Of a stretch of 64,000 nucleotides of DNA, positions 37,701 to 44,293 are shown in pieces (within the stretch, counting starts at the first letter, position 1; each line of letters begins with the position of its first letter). Origin of the DNA: Elusimicrobiota bacterium. GTDB taxonomy: Bacteria > Elusimicrobiota > UBA8919. The notes below the pieces were generated by a model, which ran no database searches, had not been told where the DNA came from, and saw only the letters and a program-made list of their open reading frames with translations. Location of the stretch: positions 37,764 to 101,763 of the forward strand of contig JAQUMH010000009.1 in the NCBI GenBank assembly GCA_028718185.1, in the 5' to 3' direction. A program made the translations under genes and the position numbers.

Positions 37701-40700
37701 GTATATTGTATTCCACTTACATACTTCCACCAACCGCCACCACCAACGATATCTACTTTTCCATCTAAATCAATATCGGCTGCCACCATACCTTCCCAGT
37801 ATTTGCCATCTGTTATGTTTGTTTTTGTCGCAATAGTGTCATATGGCCAAGCTGTAGTGCGGGTTTTTGCATCTGCTGGTACTTTGGCTAAATATAATTT
37901 GCTTGTACCTGATGAACCTTCTTGCCGGCCAAACCAAGCCAACTCTAATTTACCATCACCGTCAAAATCCCCAAAAGCAGAATCATGCTGATAGTTATAA
38001 TCTCCACTTTTTACCAAGTGACATTTCCAACTGGTTGCAGTAAGAACATTTTGTGGTCCCGGGTTTTCCCACCACCATGCCTGATTAGAAGTCCAGTCAC
38101 CTGTAAAGAAAATATCTAAGTCACCGTCATTATCTATATCCGCAAAGGTACCGCCTGCTTCTATAGGATAAATTCCTGATTCAATAACATGTTTGTCCCA
38201 GTTATTACCATTCTTCTTATACCATACAATTGCAGGTCCTGCTTTTCTCTCCATAACAACTGGTTCGTCTATCCCATCATTATCTATATCTAACACAAGA
38301 CTTGCTGTATATTCACCTGTGCCGGGCAAAGGTATATACCCGTCTTTACTTGAATATTTTGTAAATCCGGTTGGTGTAGATGCTGCAGATATTATATATG
38401 CTGCTGAATTCTCGTAACTGTTCTCTAAACCTGATTTAACCGCAGCGACTCTTAACGTACCTGAAGCAGATATTGTAGCTACCTGCGGAGAATTGCCGGA
38501 AGTCGCTGTTAAGCTTGTCAATGGGTCACTACCATCTGTTGTATATTTTATTGTAGCTCCACCGGTTCCACAGGATATTACGTTTAATTGAGGTCCTGAG
38601 TAAGTACCTGCCGGCAAACTAAATTGCGGTGTTGCTACTTTTGTAGGTCCACCACTACTACCGGGTGTTCCTAAAGTAGTAGTCAAATCTCGCCACGCAG
38701 ATTCTATTGTGTCTTTGGTGGTTGCATAATCACGGCTGTCGGCAAAACCTATTGTGAAATACGCAGGTGTATAATTTAGTTGTCCTACCAAACCTGAACC
38801 CCTGCCAAAACCAAACACTGTCATTGGCGGATATGTGTAATATGAATCGGTTAAGCCATCAGGGTTCTTATGATTAACAAGATACAAACTTCTATTTATA
38901 CTTCCATCTGCAAAATATACCCACTCAGGGTCCGGCAACTCGTCATTATTAGGACTGGTTGCAGATATATTCATACGCGTATTGTCAGATTTTACAATAT
39001 AATCAGAAGCAGTATCTAATGAACCTCCGGGTGTACCTTCATACAAGAACCAATATCCCCTGTTAGGGTCTCTTTCATATAATGTCATTCTTGCATATTT
39101 AGGGAATACATCCCAATAACATTTCCATTTATTATCGCTGCTTACTGAACTTATCCGGACTTTCAATGGTCCCTGACTTATTATATTACTCGTTGATGCG
39201 CCTTTGTTGTTTGCTGAACCATCAAACCCGGGATGAAAATAACATTTTACGGTATCTGTCGGATTTTGTTCGTATGCCATATTTGGTATTCCGCGGTATT
39301 CACCTGCCCCGCCGGTTGCCAAACTATAACTAATCCAGTCGTTGTTCTGGCTGTCTACCATACTGGAAAAACCTGCACCTACCTTATGATAATAGTAGGT
39401 TGCATTCGCTGTATCAAACTTGTAACTTGCCTGATTCTCATCCATCACGTTATCTGTCAATGTTACCTGTTTTGTAAAATTTACTTTTGTGATAGACGGG
39501 TCTATATCAAAAAATATCCTGAAATATCTAGTTGCACTTGCATTCGTTGTACCACTCATCATAAATGTAACTGTACCTATCGCATTGCTCGCTGCATTAT
39601 ATGTAGCGTCTTTGTCAAACTGAAATACAACACTGTCATTTATTACTGTATTACCGGTACTGTCGGTCTCTCTCACCCTTAAAGATTGGTCATTCAAACT
39701 ACCGCTTACACTAAGAGCGGTAAGATATTGAGTAAAATTAACTGCGACTTCGACCGGTTTATCAGACCTTGTATAATTACCGACTGCCACATTTACCGGC
39801 ACATAGTATAAAGGGTCACCTTGTGGAGGTGCTGTTATTGTAAATGCCGCTGATGTTACCACATTACTGTTTAACATACCTGTTTTAGTTGCTATCGCTT
39901 TTAACGTAGTATCCTGAGATATTGTTAAAGGAGAAGAATATACTGTTCCATTTGTCGGGTCACTGCCATCTGTTGTATATCTTATTATTGCTCCAGCGGT
40001 TGCACAGGTTATCTGTACTGTCTGGGCACTGCTATATGTCCCGCCGTTAGGATTTATTGACGGGTCTGCTACTGTTTGCATCCCACCGGTGTTATATTGT
40101 ACAAATAAGACAGGTCCGGGCCAGGTTACTTCGGGTCCGTGGGTCCAATTGACAATACCTTGAGCAGTTAACCTAAACTCCTTAGTTCCTACTGTTATAA
40201 GACTTGTCGGGACTGTTATATTACTAAAACCATAATCATGATCTGTTCCGTTAGGAAAAGTAGTACAAATCTGCGTTCCTGCTAATGTTACTGACTGTGT
40301 GATACCGCCTTCCGCGCCATTCCAGTTAACAACTGATATTCTTGCACCGGTAACCGTTAATGGGCTTGACGGAATAGCAATATTGCAGATTTTATAATTA
40401 GGACTAGTACCGGCTACCACAGAAAAACCTGTTGGGACATTGGATGGTTTATACATCTTAACAGAAATGGTTGTACGTGAAAGACTTACACCTGCTATTT
40501 CGGGTGTTGCATAACACATATTATCACTGCCTACTATTACTGCCATAAACTTCATTGATGATGCCGCCTGGTCAGGAACCCATGTTGTATCCCAGGTAAC
40601 TGAATATGGTGCTGATGTATCTGTTCCTATGTGACCCGCCATCGCTCCGTTACGGACTAAATACCTGTAATGCCATTGCGTATATATGCCATCGCCATTT

Positions 40701-41410
40701 TCGTCAAAATCATCATAATAGCCTATAAAATCCACCCGGTTTATTCCTCCGGAATAAGTATTTACATTAGCTGAAATTGTAGGATTATCGTTTATTGTTG
40801 AACTGGCCGTCGGGGAGGTTATACTGCCAGTCGGATGGGTTTTATTAGCATCATAGTATACTCTTAACTTTAAACCATAATATGCCCATTGACCCCAGCC
40901 CATACTGTTACATGTCTGTGGTCCGGCTGTAAATTCTATAGTGTTACTTCCGGGTAGCAGTTGGCTAAGCGGTATAGCAACTGCAGGATATCTAACATTA
41001 AGATAACACTCGGGACTTGATACGTCTGTGTTTTCCGGTATATTTATCCATGCATTATTATTTACTTTGAATTTTTTGCCGCTAGTACCAATATGACCGC
41101 CCCACATTTCTACTACTACTTCTGCGCCTGTAGCATTGGTTAAATCAACAGAAGTAAAAGTCTGCACGTAATTTGGAAGAAAATCTATAGGGTCATTACA
41201 ACTACCAGCTATCGGTGCATATGTTGCTCCGGGGTCGGTTACCCTATAGAACATATTAGCACAATTTCTAGATGGTGGCGTTGTCCATACATATACTTCT
41301 TTAAATATATCTCCGGGTGCTATACCGCTGCCCGGTGCTGCCTGCAATACTGCTGCGAAACCCGTCATTACTACTGCAACCATCATACACCATCTGATAA
41401 TCTTACCCAT
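31739..41410 (-). CDS. Giant secreted FG-GAP/LamG/CBM6 protein with T9SS-like C-terminal domain
   Basis: The called start is the ATG at 41410 with GGAGG 7 nt upstream; the frame continues to 41464. Length is 3223 residues. After the signal peptide (1-24) comes an unassigned beta-rich region (30-440), a chitobiase-C-like domain (445-525), an unassigned region with parts like those that flank DUF2341 proteins (530-915) and another chitobiase-C-like domain. Residues 1015-1815 hold at least ten FG-GAP/VCBS motifs (DIDNDGDLDIFF, DGDGDIDVAG, DLNGDGRLDLVM) that should fold into calcium-binding propellers. A LamG domain (1915-2140), Ig, CBM6, chitobiase-C, CBM6, two Fn3 and the 350-residue C-terminal module follow. 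No glycosidase is recognised. It may be an adhesin or binding scaffold, or an enzyme of an unrecognised family. Confidence 0.87.
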   Translation of the reverse strand: MGKIIRWCMMVAVVMTGFAAVLQAAPGSGIAPGDIFKEVYVWTTPPSRNCANMFYRVTDPGATYAPIAGSCNDPIDFLPNYVQTFTSVDLTNATGAEVVVEMWGGHIGTSGKKFKVNNNAWINIPENTDVSSPECYLNVRYPAVAIPLSQLLPGSNTIEFTAGPQTCNSMGWGQWAYYGLKLRVYYDANKTHPTGSITSPTASSTINDNPTISANVNTYSGGINRVDFIGYYDDFDENGDGIYTQWHYRYLVRNGAMAGHIGTDTSAPYSVTWDTTWVPDQAASSMKFMAVIVGSDNMCYATPEIAGVSLSRTTISVKMYKPSNVPTGFSVVAGTSPNYKICNIAIPSSPLTVTGARISVVNWNGAEGGITQSVTLAGTQICTTFPNGTDHDYGFSNITVPTSLITVGTKEFRLTAQGIVNWTHGPEVTWPGPVLFVQYNTGGMQTVADPSINPNGGTYSSAQTVQITCATAGAIIRYTTDGSDPTNGTVYSSPLTISQDTTLKAIATKTGMLNSNVVTSAAFTITAPPQGDPLYYVPVNVAVGNYTRSDKPVEVAVNFTQYLTALSVSGSLNDQSLRVRETDSTGNTVINDSVVFQFDKDATYNAASNAIGTVTFMMSGTTNASATRYFRIFFDIDPSITKVNFTKQVTLTDNVMDENQASYKFDTANATYYYHKVGAGFSSMVDSQNNDWISYSLATGGAGEYRGIPNMAYEQNPTDTVKCYFHPGFDGSANNKGASTSNIISQGPLKVRISSVSSDNKWKCYWDVFPKYARMTLYERDPNRGYWFLYEGTPGGSLDTASDYIVKSDNTRMNISATSPNNDELPDPEWVYFADGSINRSLYLVNHKNPDGLTDSYYTYPPMTVFGFGRGSGLVGQLNYTPAYFTIGFADSRDYATTKDTIESAWRDLTTTLGTPGSSGGPTKVATPQFSLPAGTYSGPQLNVISCGTGGATIKYTTDGSDPLTSLTATSGNSPQVATISASGTLRVAAVKSGLENSYENSAAYIISAASTPTGFTKYSSKDGYIPLPGTGEYTASLVLDIDNDGIDEPVVMERKAGPAIVWYKKNGNNWDKHVIESGIYPIEAGGTFADIDNDGDLDIFFTGDWTSNQAWWWENPGPQNVLTATSWKCHLVKSGDYNYQHDSAFGDFDGDGKLELAWFGRQEGSSGTSKLYLAKVPADAKTRTTAWPYDTIATKTNITDGKYWEGMVAADIDLDGKVDIVGGGGWWKYVSGIQYTRSDIDTAESAVRGRVAVGQLKKGGRPEVVFGAGDFTGFLAWYEWNGGTSGTPSDWTKHTLDTNVKYGHSVRVGDLDTDGDIDIFFAEIFTSGLNDATATGRMLIYKNDGAANPGFTETLSLGTGLNNHESRLGDFNGDGRLDIFQKSYADQGKPAGESEIAVWLQTGGGKKGLTNWTYKEVDTTRAGYGSWYRWFGIAAADMNNDGYKDIVSGKYFYKNPAGDMTGNWTRTIFPVNVDASLVTDVDSDANADVIAFGLNSSFTPNPGVYWLEKTGAGDTTGDWTAIRVVPNTKIPPTLHSQSQGMKMAQIIPGGREEIVIAAGDPANPGTVKGRVYYIQIPLVNPQTPDSWQVTEISNSNNTQGISVGDIDGDGDIDVAGVKSDNQTVVWWENPYPATNGNWIEHTIGNASPLSTISGSDGADRVELADLNGDGRLDLVMTDEVWDGSNPNRETSRTYWFTCPADPKTATNWGNSNEIVKQASTNSLGVADLDFDGDIDVVTGEVYGNKEISIWENNGTGSFTKNLLLTKETHNSAYLSDLDGDGDLDMVNITWVANFTSDGSTGGLMYILRNDNPFGGGGDNNPAPVVVISNPTPNQEFEYNSNIIINATAYDDVSVSKVDFYNGNTLLGTDNTSPYSYTWNSVKTGNYTIRVVATDNLNKTGSTQVSIKVKSSGSLIPVGKWDMEGTSGSSTATDTSGNNNNGTLTNMDTSTCWVAGKVGTGLKFDGTNDYVSVPNSTSLDINGDQLTLITWVRIDSIAASNGYQVFIAKPAADGTHNDPYYSYSLHGDWISSNPTVLTPRFALNIGGSLKLLSASQNLTAGSNWYHVAAVYNGATMKIYVDGVERGSTAQTGNITASGAALRLGVNGANQEPLNGAMDGVKIYDVALTVDEILADMNLTSQPPTISISTIAITNGTNAPATVRIDATASDSDGTVSKVEFYNGITLLGEDTSSPYSYTWNSVGAGTYSITAKATDNSNATTTTASQIIVITAGSVSQQQAYPGGVAWSIGTGTTTIQMEDYDMVTSGTGEGEAYSDTTVGNSGNEYRTDDVDVRACSDTGAGYQVGWAKPGEWLEYSINVNQGGEYKVILRTANGLMDTAGPIHLEFGTHNLSPYSTTPSIGVPPTGGFDTWADVEISSSVTLTAGNQIMKLVMENSTAEWCGDFNYIKLVRISAETPNTVATPTISPSAGTYSDFVTVTLGCATNGATIRYTTDGITDPTSSSILYSAPFTLTASATVRARAFKAAMTDSSVNSVAYTITGTSPQHAYHVDGSALPWQIGIGTSTIEVENYDTVTTGLAEGETYNDTTPGNSGGAYRTTEAVDIEICGDTGGGYDVGWTLPTEWLEYSVSVSETAEYKIILRAANGLASAGNPIHIEFGTHNLTPYILTPSVSVPVTGGFQVWTDIEVSSNVSLTSGSQIMKLVMDSGSADWNGNFNYIKIIRLSADITPPVVSVVTPSNISGSGIVIRWTTNEPSTSKVEYGLTTSYGNSTPVTDSGGVYNHSVTLSGLTENTLYHYRIVSTDMNGNPTTTGDYSFTTTANDTKAPVISNVVAGVSQNTAVITWNTDEASDSQVAYGLTTSLGSTTTLDTAKYMLHSVTITGLQKGKIYYYKVYSKDATGNLATSSQYSFKTYNLKHKIYTYYYDDGTTATKTGASAAASLKFKVQVYNVDENSIATDYTGTVTLTTKNSKSSVLDTTDSTLTGADSGEKEVSIPFRSDINTVELTGDTTAPIVISFNDMYISKLVGYQGGTIRGANGLKILIPTGVLSTNKYLASIKTSAVPAVKNSIKYVNTVNPICYNFGELTFGESAPKLEDQVFTRAVNITIPWTASDIGTLNEDGLRIYYWTGTDWELVTGIQTVDKTNNTVTATVKHFSTYRILGSYLSADMNNVRVYPNPYNPTTAVLGKLKVMNLPVNSVMKLYNVSGGLVRELKEIDFGNLGWIEWDGKNADGDKVGRGVYVYQIEDSAGNKKTGKIGLVK

Positions 41411-41540
41411 ATTTTTACCTCCATTTACACCAGCTCTTATGTTATTATGTTCTAATGTTATCATATTATCAAATTATATTAATTTATCAATCTTTTAATC
41501 TTTCAATTCTCTAATTCACTAATCCACTAATTATTTTCTT

Positions 41541-41600
41541 TACAGAAGCAGAGCGGAGTTTATCCCGCATATTTGTTATGCGGGACTCTGCAGCTACTTT
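41541..41600. repeat. CAGAAGCAGAGC hairpin after PorV-like gene, copy 2
   Basis: GCAGAG and CTCTGC arms enclose an inner CCCGCAT-ATGCGGG stem, 27 bp after the PorV stop codon. This is the same element as 28391-28424 and 61695-61754. Confidence 0.6.
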
Positions 41601-41626
41601 TAACTAAGTACCAAACACCTCTGTTT

Positions 41627-42577
41627 TTATTCTTTTGCCCCGAACCTTATACCAAGCGATATCCTGTGTGTGTCTCCTAAATCTTTTGTCGGGACAAATG
41701 CATAATCTATATTGAATGTTGAGCTTTCACCGGTTATCTTAAACCCGCCGCCTAATGTGTATGTCTCTTCGTCATATCCGAGCTTGTAGCCTGCTCGAAT
41801 TGCTATCATCTCTGCTATTAATAATTCTAAACCTATATTCTCTTTTGTAATTGCACTGTCTAATCCATAATTTACATCTGCTGCTACCGTCAAATTGTTC
41901 TCACCTTCAAATGCTGATAGCTTCTTGCCTAATCCCGCTTTTATATTGCCGGGCAAACTGTCACTGCCTACTTTCCCGCCTAAGTTCTGGACTGCTAACC
42001 CTAATTGTAACCCGCCTTTTACAGGAACATATTCTACTCCAAAATCTAATCCAAACCCTGATGCACTGTCACTATCTATCTTCTGGCTTACCATCTTCAA
42101 ACTACCGCCTACATTTATTGTTTCATCTATCTGTTTGCCATAACTTATTGCTCCACCCATGTCTTTTGCGTTAAAACTACCTACACTACCAACAGCATCA
42201 TAACCACCATTGGCATCTTCTAATGTCTTATCCATACTGCCATAACTTACATACATTATTTGTAAGCCTATTGTTGAACTTTCATTAATCGGATGTCCTA
42301 CTGCCAAATACTCATAACTTATTCCTTCAAAAAGTGATAAATGCATAAATGATAGTTCGGTAGCACTTACTGAACCTAACCCAGCAGGGTTCCAATACAC
42401 ACTATTTACATCTTCGGCTACTGCTACCTGTGCACCACCCATACCTTCCTGCTTTGCACCTATTCCTACTTTTAAAAACTCCATAGCTGAAGTACCGACA
42501 TCGGCATCTACTTTACCCGTACATATAGTACCTATAACCATTACTATCAACATTACTGCATTTAACATCTTGCGCAT
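41627..42577 (-). CDS. PorV/UPF0164-family outer-membrane beta-barrel protein, paralogue 2
   Basis: This 316-residue protein begins with a signal peptide (to about VDA) and carries FLKVGIGAKQEGMGGAQVAV and NSVYWNPAGLGSV near the N-terminus, then repeated strand pairs and the C-terminal HRISLGIRFGAKE. GGAGG lies 4 nt before the ATG. It is the first gene behind riboswitch leader 3 and precedes the FG-GAP giant, whose C-terminal domain is its likely client by analogy with T9SS. The clearest difference from paralogue 1 lies in the strand-loop around MYVSYGSMDKTLEDANGGYD. Confidence 0.88.
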   Translation of the reverse strand: MRKMLNAVMLIVMVIGTICTGKVDADVGTSAMEFLKVGIGAKQEGMGGAQVAVAEDVNSVYWNPAGLGSVSATELSFMHLSLFEGISYEYLAVGHPINESSTIGLQIMYVSYGSMDKTLEDANGGYDAVGSVGSFNAKDMGGAISYGKQIDETINVGGSLKMVSQKIDSDSASGFGLDFGVEYVPVKGGLQLGLAVQNLGGKVGSDSLPGNIKAGLGKKLSAFEGENNLTVAADVNYGLDSAITKENIGLELLIAEMIAIRAGYKLGYDEETYTLGGGFKITGESSTFNIDYAFVPTKDLGDTHRISLGIRFGAKE

Positions 42578-42589
42578 ATTACCTCCATT

Positions 42590-42660
42590 TGCTGAAATTT
42601 ATTGAAACTTATTGAAATTGATTGCAATTTGTTGTTAAATTTCTACAATTTACTAACTTT
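42590..42660. repeat. TTGAAATTTA-type spacer repeats upstream of PorV paralogue 2
   Basis: Short units such as GAAATTTATTGAAACTTATTG repeat directly before the ribosome-binding site. Similar spacers lie at 53998-54110 and 63515-63545, each in front of a start codon. Unlike leaders 1, 2 and 4 there is no CUACUG-loop hairpin here. Confidence 0.5.
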
Positions 42661-42670
42661 TATTTCAAAT

Positions 42671-42761
42671 AAAAAAAAGTTTCTTAAAAAACTAGATAAA
42701 TACTTAATTAAGTTTTTTCAACCTAATTAACTAATTCGCTAATTCTCTAATCAACTTTTTT
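42671..42761 (-). terminator. Riboswitch-linked intrinsic terminator, leader 3
   Basis: On the minus strand AAAAAAGTTGATTAGA can pair with CTAGTTTTTTAAGAAACTT over an A/T-rich hairpin; eight U follow (42678-42671). It is nearly the same as the terminator in leader 4. Confidence 0.65.
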
Positions 42762-42766
42762 GTTTT

Positions 42767-42910
42767 CGATAACCTTGCTGGCTTGATAGCTACAAGCGTG
42801 TAAACCGCTTGTGGTTTGGCGTTTATCGGTAACCTGTGTTGGCTCTATCTATCTTAGCCCTTGGTTTTGCGAACTCATCCCGCTTTCGCAGGAGCAGCCT
42901 TTTCGGATTA
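42767..42910 (-). promoter_or_regulatory. Cyclic-di-GMP-I (GEMM-like) riboswitch with P3 insertion, copy 3
   Basis: The minus-strand RNA has GAAAAGGCUGCUC, CCUGC-GAAA-GCGGG, GAUGAGUUCGCAAAACC, AGGGCUAAGAUAG, proximal GCCAACACAGGUUACCGA, a CACAAGCG hairpin, then CUAUCAAGCCAGCAAGGUUAUCGA. It leads the PorV 2 / FG-GAP unit. Confidence 0.7.
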
Positions 42911-42968
42911 GTGCTCGGAGCTCGGACCTACTGGACCGAGCGAGAACACAATCCCGCATTAAGCGGGG
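42911..42968 (-). ncRNA. Shortened leader hairpin array upstream of riboswitch 3
   Basis: Only two clear stem-loops are left, CCCCGC-UUAA-UGCGGG and GCUCGG ... CCGAGC with the CAGUAG loop, instead of four in leaders 1 and 2. The spacer AUUGUGUUCUC is kept. Between 42969 and 43097 nothing else is recognised. Confidence 0.5.
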
Positions 42969-43097
42969 TAAAACAACATGTGATTCTTTTTCCTCCTGTT
43001 TAACTATTTTATGTGTTATTAACCTTCAGTTTTGTTTAAGCTTGCTAATTAGTTGCCTTAGATTGCAATTAGTTGTCATAAGTTGTGCTTCACTACA

Positions 43098-43126
43098 TAT
43101 ATAACCTATTGCTGATTTTTTGTCAA
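43098..43126 (-). promoter_or_regulatory. Promoter of riboswitch leader 3
   Basis: Minus strand: TTGACA (43126-43121), 17-bp spacer, TATATA (43103-43098). Confidence 0.8.
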
Positions 43127-43134
43127 GAACTTTT

Positions 43135-43280
43135 ATTTACACAAAATCGCTATTGATATTTTTATAAGACAACCATTTCATCCTCGGTAAAAATGAAAAC
43201 AATGATGCCCTATGTACGATATTTTTACGTAAAATTATACTATTAAAATAAAAAACTCCTCAGAAGATAAAAAAAAACAT
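43135..43280 (-). promoter_or_regulatory. Probable AraC operator repeats and relic of an AraC gene start, copy 3
   Basis: ACACAAAATCGCTATT (from 43139) and ACGTAAAATTATACTATT (from 43227) are 88 bp apart, exactly as in leader 1. Plus-strand 43237-43273 matches the first bases of the AraC gene at 43416 almost base for base (TACTATTAAAATAAAAAACT against TACTATGAAAACAAAAAACT), with the ATG changed to ATT. Confidence 0.5.
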
Positions 43281-43337
43281 TAAGCTAATATATACAAACT
43301 TACCTTTGTTGCATTTTAGATGATTCGGTACGAAATC

Positions 43338-43365
43338 TTGACAATTTTTTGATTTTTTATATAAT
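43338..43365 (+). promoter_or_regulatory. Promoter of AraC-type gene 2
   Basis: Plus strand: TTGACA (43338-43343), 16-bp spacer, TATAAT (43360-43365), about 45 nt of leader before the ATG at 43416. Confidence 0.75.
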
Positions 43366-43415
43366 GCTTTCAATAAATGAAAAAGTAATGCCTAAATAAT
43401 TGCCACACTTTTACT

Positions 43416-44207
43416 ATGAAAACAAAAAACTCCTCAGAAAATAAAAAACCAATTAATTTAATTGATATATCGTATGTCGGTCCAAGTCCTATCTGGGGAA
43501 AGAACGGACATTATCATTTTTTTCACGAACTCGTAATTGTTCTTAAGGGTCCTTTGCTTGTTAATATATTAGGGAAAACTGTTCGTGCGAGTTATGGTGA
43601 TATCTTATTTTATAACGAAGGCGTACCCCACAAAGAACATTCCTATCGCGGAAAGCGAGTTGAAGTTATCTGTATCTCCTGGGAAGAAAAAAGAAAAATT
43701 AATTTCCCTGTTTTAACTCATGATACAAACGGGAATATTACTTATTTGGCTAAATGGGCATGTAAACAAGACCAGTCAAGTTACCCCTATAAACGTTTAA
43801 TGCAAGATAAAATTTTTGAAGTTATACGTGTTGAATTAGCAAAAATTTCCGAATCCGAAAAAGAACACCATCTTATCAAGAAAATAAAAAACTTTATGCT
43901 GCATAATTTCAACAAGTCACTAACACTGGAAAACTTGGCAAATTATGCCCGCATTAAAAAACATTATTTCTTAAAGAAATATAAAAAACTTACAGGACGA
44001 ACTCCAATGGACGATTTAAGAAATATTCGTCTTGAAATCGCTAAAGATATGATTTTAACTTCAACTTTACCGCTAAAAGATATTTCCACTAAGGTAGGGT
44101 TTAATAATGTACACCTCTTTTCAGAACTATTTCAGAAGTATTTCAACATGCCTCCAGGTCACTTTCAAAAAAGCACATCTTTTCGCAGAAACACCGTTTT
44201 CTTGTAA
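43416..44207 (+). CDS. AraC-family transcriptional regulator 2
   Basis: This 263-residue paralogue of the regulator at 30115 has a cupin-like sensor (about 20-115; GHYHFFHELVIVLKG, GDILFYNEGVPH) and a C-terminal double helix-turn-helix (about 160-255; LTLENLANYARIKKHYFLKKYKKLTGRTPM, ISTKVGFNNVHLFSELFQKYFNMPPGHF). It is divergent from riboswitch leader 3 and convergent with the GH127-type gene, 87 bp away. It probably activates the PorV 2 / FG-GAP unit through the direct repeats beside that promoter. The signal it senses is unknown; a sugar released by the neighbouring enzymes is a reasonable guess. No Shine-Dalgarno sequence is visible. Confidence 0.9.
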   Translation: MKTKNSSENKKPINLIDISYVGPSPIWGKNGHYHFFHELVIVLKGPLLVNILGKTVRASYGDILFYNEGVPHKEHSYRGKRVEVICISWEEKRKINFPVLTHDTNGNITYLAKWACKQDQSSYPYKRLMQDKIFEVIRVELAKISESEKEHHLIKKIKNFMLHNFNKSLTLENLANYARIKKHYFLKKYKKLTGRTPMDDLRNIRLEIAKDMILTSTLPLKDISTKVGFNNVHLFSELFQKYFNMPPGHFQKSTSFRRNTVFL

Positions 44208-44293
44208 AACATCGAATTTGAGTCCTACTTGACATAAAGCTGATTCGTCAGATTCTGTTATAAGAGACTTTTGCAGATTGTGACCGGCTAAAC

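Noticed and set aside
41410-41464. Upstream start for the FG-GAP giant
   Set aside because: The ATG at 41410 has GGAGG at the right distance and begins a good signal peptide; the longer N-terminus would bury it.
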